A stretch of 64,000 nt of DNA from Ooceraea biroi (lineage: Eukaryota > Arthropoda > Insecta > Hymenoptera > Formicidae), in contig NC_039509.1 of NCBI RefSeq assembly GCF_003672135.1, positions 2,914,001-2,978,000 of the forward strand, in the 5' to 3' direction. Below the pieces are notes generated by a model that saw nothing but the letters and a program-made list of their open reading frames with translations, was not told where the DNA came from and searched no databases. Below are positions 36,426 to 46,514 of this stretch, piece after piece. The translations under genes were made by a program, and so were the position numbers. The stretch's first letter is position 1; each line of letters starts with the position of its first letter.

Positions 36426-36809
36426 TGTAGGGAAAACGGGTGGGATACTTGACAAACTTATTATATACTTCGAATATATATTAGTATATATTTTAATACG
36501 GATACAAAACTCTTACGACTCGCAACACGATGTGCTCGGTATCGTGGTCTCGCAGGATCTCTCCTTTTTTCGTCCTCGTGCTCCTTATAAATCCTCGGAA
36601 AACGTTTGCGTGAAACGCCGTATGCTTTAACCTCGAGCCGACATCATAACATGCCGAGCCGGATTGACAATAGTCGAGCCGACGTGATAACAATCCGAGT
36701 CGGTCGCTCGTAAATCTTACATCTATTAATTGCCGATTCTTTTAATGCGGCCGCTTTCAAACAACATAAAATAATAATACGCCGCTTATGTTCATACCGC
36801 AACCCTACA
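36426..36809 (-). repeat. 5' LTR of the Gypsy element
   Basis: This is a 384-bp direct repeat of 31715-32098 with two mismatches. Both ends carry the 7-bp inverted termini TGTAGGG and CCCTACA. In element orientation it holds a TATA-like TTTATAAG (36584-36591) followed downstream by an ATTAAA poly(A)-like hexamer (36492-36497), so U3, R and U5 run right to left. The exact R boundaries are not visible. Confidence 0.96.
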
Positions 36810-37866
36810 TATATTATATGTATATTATATATATGACGGATTAAAAATATCTTTTTTATTAGAAATCAGAATAATTAATGCATCTACAATTGACAGCATC
36901 TGACCGATAAATGAGACGAGTAAAATATTTGCTATCTTACTCACTCAACTAATGCTACTCTGTAGCATAAGCTTTCCAAAAATACGCGAATGCGCTTAAA
37001 TGTTCGTGCTTAAATCCGCTTGCGTAAAGTAGCGAATACCGCTTTGTTACTGTTACGTAAGTTTAATCAGCGTTATTACTTACTTGAGGTATAAGCTTCT
37101 TGTCATAATGGCTGCGGTCTTAGATATCTTAATGACTCTCTATTCTCATGAATTGTTTTCACGTCACCGTGGCTGCATTCGGAAGTAAGTCTCCGGCAAG
37201 CTGCGAGCGACTTGTCGCAGCGCCAACATAACTTCTAAACTTGGCCGCGACTTGCCGGAATTCTGGAACTCGCTTCCGAGGTTTTGTATTCGCTCTGCGG
37301 ATAAGACCACGCTTTGTAACTATATTACTGTGGGCGCATCAACGTCACGTTATGCGTTTATCGTGTACAGAGAAGTCGTTAAACATCATTCGAATAATCC
37401 GATCCAGTCGCAGTTATAGCTTTCCGTGTACAACAGATAACCAATTATCGCATTGATCCCTGGGATTCTTTGAAGTTGTTACGTATTCAAGCACCTTTCA
37501 GCTGTTCGCAGAGGGGTGGAAGGTATTAAACGAGATTAGATTGCGCCCTGTATAATAAAACGAGCGCGGTTCGCGGCTCTCTACTTATCAGACGTTTATC
37601 TATTTTCAATCTGACCGCGCGCCCACCATAATTCATTCTCGCGCTGATACGCGTAATCAGTACGTACAAAAGCCGAGGATCCGCCGCAGTGACGAACTCG
37701 GCGTAACAAGGTTCGGGCGTTTCATTTAGTAGATGAATTGCGCACCGGCGACTGCCCGCCATCATTATAAATCACGACATAATTACACGACCGCGGCGGC
37801 AGGGTGCAAGGGATATCCCCACTGCGTGGTCGCCCCTACTTGCACCCCCGATTTCACTTCGACCGG

Positions 37867-37905
37867 CTCGCGCGCGCGGTGTGTGCGTGTGCACGCGCGC
37901 GCGTA
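37867..37905. other. Alternating CG/GT/CA tract, potential Z-DNA
   Basis: Almost perfectly alternating purine-pyrimidine sequence made of CG, GT and CA steps, with one break at 37878-37879. Such tracts adopt the Z conformation readily under negative supercoiling. Any function is speculative. Confidence 0.6.
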
Positions 37906-39390
37906 AACGTTGTGCGGGTAGCGCACGACTTTCTTCCTTTTTCTTTTTTCTTGCTTTTTACGGCACGTGTGTTCAATATGTCTGACCTGTGCCGGGACTG
38001 GAATTCTCTGTCGTGCCGAGTTAAGCGTCGGGATCGCGACCCCACGCCGTTTTTCTTCCCGCCCGTAATTAGTACCTTGCACAATATTGCATCCTATCGC
38101 CCGCGTCCGCATACGTCTGTATGCAGGTTGTACTCGTGCGATACGCGGCATCCCCCTCGCCCTTCACGTTCATGTGAGTGCATACGCGTGTGTGTGTACG
38201 ATCGCGGCCTTTCACGCGTCTCACTTTTCTGCGCCGAGCTGTGCGGCGCGGCGCAGGGTTAATTGCATGCGGATTTTTCCGCGCGAGATCATTGACTCGA
38301 GACGTTGGAACACGCGCATTTCCACGAATGCGGGATTATCGGCAGAATGTTCGACGTGTTCGCGTTGCGATCGCATCGCGATGCAGCTCTCTAGCTCTTA
38401 TTAATTTAAGAGTAGGTATACCTGCAGGATCTCATTTGCCGAGGTCTCGTGTATGCGAAGGAGGGCGTTTCTCAACGACAAGTAAAACAGTGATGAGGAA
38501 AAATTGAGGAATAAACGAGTCGGTATCATGCGTAACCCGTCGCGCCACGAGGGTTCAAGCCATCTCTTCTTCTCCCTTTTTCTTGTAATCAGTTGTAACA
38601 TGAATTCTTTACACCTCGATCTATCTTTACAGCCACGAGAGATGCTGTTTGCGGTGGCACATGGCAAGAGTATTATGGATTAAAAAAATACTTCCGCGAG
38701 CAAGCTTCGTTTTTATCGCGTGCTCCCCGCGACGCGCGGTACTCGTTACATCGTCGCAGCGACGCTGTTATCGTAGTAACGTCGTTTTATATCCTGTTTT
38801 ACGAAGATCGGTGTTGCGCCCCTACGGCACAGGGTGCCGTCTTCACGAGAATACCAGTTTTTCACGACCGTTCGTTTGCCTCCCTAGCCTCCGACGACCT
38901 GGACGTTCGATAAAGCGCGAACCGCGCCGCACATTCCGAGATCCTCCAAGTTATCCATTAGCCTTAAAAGCCGCGCGCCATTTGATCGCGGTCATTTTTC
39001 ATCGCGCTCCGGGAAGGATATAAAATCCAGAGTCATCCTCTCTGCCATCGATTTCCGATCCAACGACGCGCCGGCCGTAACAATGTGATCGGCGGCATCG
39101 AGATATCTCGCGAGACAAGATCGTGATGTTTGCACAACAGAGACGCCAGTTCGGCTATTTATATGCACATCTCCTCGATGCCTGTCATATCGCCGATAGC
39201 GATCATCCATCGGTCATTGAGCGTGCGCGCGGTCGACGGCCTGGGAACTCGGATATCATTCCCAGCGCGTCCACTTTGATTGCAAATATTTTTCTCGTAA
39301 CGATCAGTACGCATCTTCGGCGTGGCCGACTGACGATCGTTAAAGGGGACACCTCGCCGTCTCCCGGAGCAAGAGCAAAAGCGAGAAAGC

Positions 39391-39407
39391 AGAGAGAGAG
39401 AGAGAGA
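39391..39407. repeat. AG microsatellite
   Basis: A short uninterrupted AG run in non-coding DNA. Confidence 0.85.
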
Positions 39408-42336
39408 AGAAGCTCGTTTTATTCTCCTTCTCTTATGCACGAGTGTCCCGTAGGTATATCCGACGCGACGGTAGACTAGCTATCGCTTCTAGATGTACCT
39501 GGGCACCGAGTATATCTTCCCGACACGACGTGCCATGAAGATATTATTGGCACTTCGTGCTACCACGTAGCATACGCTCCCCGTCCCGTTTCTTCCCTAT
39601 AACGTCTCGCTCCCCAGCGACGACGAGGTCGTACGTGTGTAGCTATAGCGCCTCCCCGACCCAGAGGGTATCCGAGCGTGCCGTAACATAACCGGTACCT
39701 GTACTGCCTATCGCGGGACTACTGATCCGTAGAGGAATTCCGCCAGGCAGGTAGATATATATTCGATCTTCGAGATGACTGCGCGCCCAGGTGCACACGC
39801 ATACAGGAGCGTCGACTCCGCGCTTACCGTCTTTGTGCGCGAAACTGGTCGCTCTTTACCACGTTACCGGGCTCTCTCGTATTTTCGAAAGCACGCACGT
39901 ACATTCGTTAGCTGCTTGTACTCGATTACGCTTACCTACCCCGCGCTATTGTCGCGCCGGATATTAATGCTGATATACGACGAGGAACGTATGTCGCGCC
40001 GCATGCGGCAGCGCATTTCTTACACGAAGCGCTCGACGACGCAACTTTTGCGTTCGGAGCGTCGCGGTCGTGGGGTGCGTGGAGGGACGGTTAATCAATT
40101 GAAAAGGAGGGTTTGTTAAAGGGGTTGTCTTGTTAGCGCATTGGAACCGACAGGAGCACGAAGCATAATTGGTAATTATTTGAGCGCCGTGAATATCTCC
40201 CTGCAAGTTTGTTGTATGGAGACACGCGTAGAGAGAACGACGCCCTTATCAACGAACCTCTCAACGGAACTCTCTTCTTACTTGCGTAATGATGTTCCAA
40301 TTAAAGCGTGTACTTTACTCGTGAGCGATCATCGTTATGATTTACTCGCTGCAATTTATCGACGCGAACGGCGCAGTGATGTATTATCGATCGGAGCTCG
40401 GTGGACGAGGTTTAGTGAAATCCGGACACGAATTCAGATTTTTATCAATCTGTCGTATCTCCCGGCACTTAGTCGCAGTAATGGCCGAAGCGAATTCCGC
40501 TGTGCGTACAGTAGGTAACGATTTATCGTGATAAAATTGCCCATTTCGTCCGTGTAGGCAAGCGGCCCGGTTTCGACTGGCTATGGAGCCATTACGGATT
40601 TGATTTCTACTTTAAACCGAGGGTAGAAGTAGCTCTAAAACGTGCACGCCGGCCTCAGCATTTTCTATACCATCGCACACGGACGTTAGACGAATGACGA
40701 TACGCCGGACGAGTAATCGTACGAAAAGCTTTTTTACATTTTGGCGAGGACACGGACGTTACATGGATACGAGCCGACATTTCAATTTTCGATCGGCCAC
40801 GCGGGAATGGCTAACGATCTACAGATAGGGACATTTCGTTCCTACATCAGAGGCGACCCAAATGCGTCACAATCGATATCACGTTATTACGTTGAAAAAA
40901 ACGATTGAATGGCAAGAATCTCCGATTCAGTGCCCGATATGAATAATGACGCTCGCAATTCTGTGCTTCTCCATTATCATGTCCGCCGTAAGAGTAACAT
41001 TGTTGAATGTATTGCGTGACGTAACTTTAGCGACTTTAGTGTAATTTCTGAAAACGAAAATGTATCTTCTATGTCGAATCTTTTCCGAGTCAGTCCGAGA
41101 CGAGGGTGGTTTTCTCTTTTCCACCTCTTTCCCGCAATATGTCTGCGCGCTGGATAAATATCGGCGAGGAGTTTACTCCTTAATGGTTCGCAATTTCGTG
41201 GTTCCGTAGTCACATGCGAATTGCGCGGGGAGTAAAGAATGCCATTTAAACGCGACAGTTAAGCGGAGTTAGATAGCCGTAGAATACGAATCGTAGCGTA
41301 CGGCGTTTGCACGGTTTACGAGCGATTCGCGCCGCAGTACTCTACGCTTTGTGGCCGGTTAATGTACCGGATTTCAGGATTCGATGATCCACACTCTAAC
41401 CCATCGGAATTTCGGTCGGGAGCGCCTTTGGAACCACTGCCTCTCGCAAACTCGCCGCATCGATTCCCATTAAATCCTTGCGCAAGATTTCACATGGCTG
41501 CGGATTGGAATTGTCTTTATGTCAATTCGTTATCCTGTTGGACAGCGATCGTTAACTGACGGTTTTAATATCGCAGAAGTTATCGTTGAGGTAGTTTTTG
41601 TCTCCTCAAAACTTTTGAACTGTACATATTTTGTAGATATGTGTAAATTGGTGAAGAGGAATGTAATAGCGTCATCGCGCAACTCCATAAAAGCTTACGC
41701 TTGAATATTGAGCGGAACGACCCTTTCTGAAAACGACTGCTACGACGACAGGGCGATTTTTACGAGTCGTGGAAGTAGCTCCGGGCTGCATAAATATCTT
41801 CGTGTTAGCGCAACAGCGTTACGCAGGAAATTGATGTTTACCGATAACGGTATTCGATAATCACGGGTATCCTGAATTTGTTGATTCACCGGCTCGGTGA
41901 GCCGCGCTGCATCTTGCCAAAGTCCTGCTCCAGAATGACCACCGGTCTTAGCCCTCCTCAGCCATGGCCAACGCCACAAGAACATCGAGTTTGCGGGTTC
42001 CCGCGGGAAACCTTGAATGCGGCTCTTCGTATAACTACCAAGTATACGTCACGTAATTGCAGAGGCGTGAATATTACGCCCGTGGGCCCGAGTAATTATT
42101 TTCACATTTCGGCACGATTTTATTCTCTTACATACCGTTAAAACGACGATGTCCCGCAAAAACTTTGGTAATTATACCCGCTGTATGTATTAATGTATTA
42201 TTTTGCAGTCGGCGCGTTTCTCGGCGCACGTAGTTACGCCAACTGTTTGTTAACATCATCATGTCGCAAATGTGAATTCTCACTATAGCGAAGTTATAGA
42301 GCGCTCAAGTCTGCTCCTCACTCTGTTACTTTCCGC

Positions 42337-42373
42337 CTAACCACAACATTATTTTTTCTGTTTCAGGTGAGTA
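42337..42373 (+). other. Candidate recursive splice site (ratchet point) 2
   Basis: The architecture is the same as at 7731-7768. CTAAC is at 42337-42341 (branch A at 42340). A T-rich tract (TTATTTTTTCTGTTT) is at 42349-42363, CAG at 42364-42366, and GTGAGT at 42367-42372. The branch A to AG distance is again 26 nt. It would let the host transcript be spliced to 42366 and then re-spliced from the regenerated donor at 42367. Inferred from motif only. The match to the first site in strand, core sequence and spacing raises confidence in both. Confidence 0.67.
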
Positions 42374-42451
42374 GCGAACCCTACCAATTTACTCCGAGTA
42401 CATCACGCTATCAGAGTTGATGTATCGTCTCGATCGGCGCACATCCTGGAG
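42367..42451 (+). other. Possible recursive exon downstream of ratchet point 2
   Basis: A donor-like GGAG followed by GTAAAGT starts at 42452, 85 nt after the ratchet acceptor, and could define a recursive exon as proposed for 7762-7854. The donor is weaker than the ratchet donor, which would favour skipping of the exon. Not coding as far as can be seen. Confidence 0.28.
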
Positions 42452-43752
42452 GTAAAGTCTGCTTCACTCCCTTACAATGTTTCGATAATACTGTCTGGCC
42501 GATCAATCCTCGTCACCTCGTTGGGATACCTAGCGATCAGTCCTCCGAGGCTGACCGAAGGGCCGGCCAAGGTCTTCTTTTCGCGGCGCACTTCATAAAT
42601 CCGTGTCCGGCTACTATCGAGGCGATCACGCGTCACGTCGCGTGTAAATAAATAAAGCATGAAATAATATCGGTGCCATCTCTGGCTGGGTGGTGACCGT
42701 CCGCGAATAGCGCCATTAATAATCGCCACGAGAGACTGGGGGTGGGCCAGGACGGAAGAGGCCAGTCTAGAAGAAAGGGAAACAGCCGAGCGGGAAAGAT
42801 ACCGGACCGATGATCCCGCTATTAAACATATCACCCCGCGCTCCCGAAGGCAGTTCTTGCATGACGTGGCACGCACACTGATCCCGGTTCTTCCGTGGAA
42901 TGCGCGCGGCGTATAACACGCGTGCTTTATGCGAGACGAACGCCAGGCTCCTAAGAAAATATTATCGCCGGTGAGGCTCGTGAATTAACGAAATACGACG
43001 AACCGAGATTGCTCTTGACCGAGCGTAATTAATATGCCGCGCGGATTTAATCCTGTGCGTTATATGCGAGCGGCGTGTCAATTAAATTACTGCCAGTAGA
43101 CATAGAGAGAGATTTTGTTTATGAATTCCGGTTTGCGTTTAAGGCGCGTTGAACGCGCGCATATTCTTTCCCGTTGTAATTAGGCGTTGAAGCGTACTTT
43201 GTCGTGCCAGTGGGATACGCGCGGCTGATATTTATTTATTTATTCCTGCCTGCTATTTTACTCCCCGAGTCTCCTATGCAGTCGTATCAAGCTTACAATT
43301 ATAGTACCAACGCATCTCTTGGTTTGTTTTATGATGAAAGTGTTACTTCCTATAGGGACGCGTCCACATGGTCAGCTATTACTTTGTATGAAAATTACAA
43401 AATAAATATGGGACAGCGGATGAGAAGCAAAACTGTGGCTAGTTCCGTGAAAAAGAGTCCGTTAGCTGAGCGCGACGGGTTATTCATGTTGCATGTAACA
43501 GCTTTCGAGTTCTTCGCGCGGCACGTAACGCATATCGAACACGAGTAGTAGGTTGTCATCGTCCCACGCGTCGCGCGGCGTATTTAACAACTCGTATTTG
43601 CCTTGGCATTAATCCGATCCCGAAGCTCTTCGGGTTTACACGACGATCGCGCTTAAGGGATTAACGCGCAAAGCCATGCTCGCAGCGAGCCATAGCGGTG
43701 AGCTAAAAAAAATAACAGGGCGCACGTACGGGAAGTAACGCGCATCCCCAGC

Positions 43753-43768
43753 CTCTCTCTCTCTCTCT
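43753..43768. repeat. CT microsatellite
   Basis: Eight perfect CT units. Confidence 0.88.
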
Positions 43769-46498
43769 TGTCGAGCGGGTTTAATCTCGGGGTCCACGAA
43801 TCGGGCGATGCGACTCTGGCCTGCGCACAATGTACTACCTTCCTTTATCCTGTGGTGCTATGGTGGCGCTGTGGTTACTGGATAAAAATTGTAACAGGTG
43901 TATCCCGAGTTTGTCATGAAATCTGGATGCTTTTTATTTCTTCCGCTAATTTTTCTTCCGCAGTATTGCGTAGAGCCGTAGAAAACTATCATTTTTTTTA
44001 TAATAGATGGATAAAATCGCTTAATCGCTATGTGAGCATGATATCTGTATCGCGTTGATTGCTATGCCCTTGAGCGTAGTTTCTGATACTTGTAGCTTAC
44101 GTAAAGACGGCTTTTCGGATGCACCGTATGGCACGATTGTTGGTCCCGATTCCAAATTCGACACGCAACGCGCGCGCACGTTCTCGAGACGCTTTCCCTG
44201 CTCCGTATCTCGACCATAAATATAACTTCCGCTTGCACGCCTTTACGTCTTCCCGTTACAATACACAGGGCGATACATGGGATCGAGCGATATTGCGACT
44301 ACTTATCCGAGGCGATAATATCGTATCCACGGCGCGTTGTTAAGGTGAGTCCCTTGTCGCGTGGTTACACGTTACACATCGCCGTTTGCCCCCCTGTGCT
44401 TCCTCTCCCTTAACGGGGCGAAACATATAGATATATAAATCAAGCAGGACACGTTGATAGAAGCAATAAGGGCTCGAGGAATGGGAATAGCAAAGGAAAA
44501 AGGGAAAGAAGTTCGATGATGGAGGGATTCCGCGGGGAGGAGAATAATCGGGGCGGCGGAGGAGTAAAAATGCACGAACACGCGCGGAGGGTTACAGGAA
44601 ATACAACGAGAGAAGGACCGAGAGGGAGGACTTGGAAGGGAAACTGACTTATATTGCACCCTGTATGTAACTGCAACGTTAGTCGAGGTACTCGGACGTA
44701 GGCCCGCGAAAGAGGACGCGAGAGAAAGGGCCCGGTGGGCGAATCGAACAACGGTTGCCAAATTAATGGCGTCCCTCGTCCCACATTTCTCGATTTCTCC
44801 AACTACGAGCGACTCTTTCTCTCGCTCTCCATCGTCGCTCCTCTTTTTTTTCTCCGCTTCGTCTTCCATGTCAGGTCGCCCACCTGGCGATATTGGAACG
44901 AGACCGCCGAATTACCGATAAATAACTGGCTATTGAATTATTATCGGACATTCCAGTCACTGCACGTTGGCCGGCCTTATAACCGACGACGGGTGTCGTT
45001 GTCTGCGCCGGCTCGAGTATTGCTCCTAAGGGAGGTTGTTTCGCCCGGCGCCTTTCGTCGTATAAGAATATATCGAGACCACGGAACGAAAGCCGAGAAT
45101 GTCGTTCCGCGGCTTGCAGCCGAAGGATGTTTTACGCGCGGATGCGGGCCATTCGTTCTTTCGGCTCTGAGTCACGGAATGACATTGGATGTTCTCGTCG
45201 CAGAATGTTGGATGTGGTGGTAAGACAGGAAGATTTGGTGCGTGCCCTTTACCTTTTCCTTCCGAGGTGAACCAAAAATACATTTACGACGGTGAATGCG
45301 GCCATTAAAATTTACCATGATGTAAAGCGTGTACATGCACTGGTGTACATGCTACCGCTTTTAATTGGTAACATAAATCGCGCGGTCTCAAAAGCAGCCT
45401 TCTCAGCTGCGAGCTCGGCGCACGCGGCCGTTAATTTGTTAACAAACTTGCCCCAACGGAAGACTGAGCGAATCGAATGTTAACTAATTGCGGTTATTAG
45501 TGCACCGAGCATAAGATCCCGATACACAGTGTTCCCTATGTGCTTAATAATCGTCTCGCCGAACGTTATGTAACGTAAAGAATATATCTTTGGCCAATGC
45601 GTAGGCGTACTTTATCGCTTCCTGCATCGGCCGCGAATTTCGCTTCATCAGTGACGTGATTGCATTTTGATATCGGTTGTAATAATAAATGATTAACGTC
45701 AGAATCGGAATCCATCACAATTTTGTCTAGACTACATTAATCACAGTTCTTGCAGTGAATAATGCATGTCAATGCGTAAATCACCGCGTGTAACAAAGAC
45801 CGTTACGACAATAAATATTTATTTGCGTTTGGAAGTCTTTCAAAGTGGAGTTATTGAATGCTCGCGCGCACGATGTTTTATCTGCTACACCGTTTATTTC
45901 ATATGACATCGTTATGCACTCTGTTCACTAAGTTAACACGTAATCTTGACGCATGGCCGGCTCACTGGAAAAAAATTTGTATTTTATGCTCTCCCGATGT
46001 GTTGCTTCCCGAAAGGCCGAGCGCGGGGCAAGAGAGCGCGCGGGATCCGCGCGATCGGTTAGTTATTGCCGGATTCAACCTATAAATACATGTGGCCGTT
46101 AACGCATTTATAAATTTCCAAGAGAGCAGGAGAATCCGCGGAACCGTTTCATTGAGCTTTAATTAATGAACGCCATTACTACGCCTCGAGCCACGGCAAT
46201 ACTCGGCCGGGTCCTTTTATTGTCGCCTGACTTTTTACGGTGCTAAAATCAATGGTGTCGGGTTGGCACATAATTCGCGCGGGCGGGCGCGGACGACCCG
46301 CTGTCCTGGCAAAAATTTTTACTTTATACCTCGCCTGCTACCTCCCAAAGGTCTGAAGGTATTTATCGAAGATGCATGGCCCACGAGTGCACGTGGCCTA
46401 CATAGTAGGGCAGTAGGTACCTACCGATATGGTTGGTATACATTATCCTATGTATCCCCGTATCTACAATATGTAACTTAACTTGCCGTCTCCGCGTG

Positions 46499-46514
46499 TC
46501 TCTCTCTCTCTCTC
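46499..46514. repeat. TC microsatellite
   Basis: Eight perfect TC units, followed by further pyrimidine-rich sequence. Confidence 0.88.

Larger units (their letters stand above)
31715..36809 (-). mobile_element. Full-length, recently inserted Ty3/Gypsy LTR retrotransposon
   Basis: This 5095-bp element reads leftward. It has two 384-bp LTRs beginning TG and ending CA, a 4-bp target duplication TATA (31711-31714 and 36810-36813), an 18-nt primer binding site, and one long frame encoding Gag, protease, reverse transcriptase, RNase H and integrase in that order. That order is diagnostic of Ty3/Gypsy rather than Copia. No envelope gene is present, so it is expected to move only within cells. The LTRs differ at two positions (31739/36450 and 31992/36703), which indicates recent insertion. 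No stop or frameshift interrupts the coding frame, so the copy may be active. The clade within Ty3/Gypsy was not determined. It sits antisense to the proposed host intron. Confidence 0.97.
36814..42336. other. Non-coding stretch, no gene seen
   Basis: It starts with a TA-rich flank of the retrotransposon. A long alternating purine-pyrimidine tract is at 37867-37905 and an AG microsatellite at 39391-39407. Frames of up to about 150 codons on both strands around 37783-38262 coincide with CG-rich sequence and show no domain. No RNA gene was recognised. Confidence 0.55.

Noticed and set aside
44341..44350. Donor-like AAG/GTGAGT
   Set aside because: No acceptor upstream defines an exon. The frame before it ends in a stop codon directly at the site.
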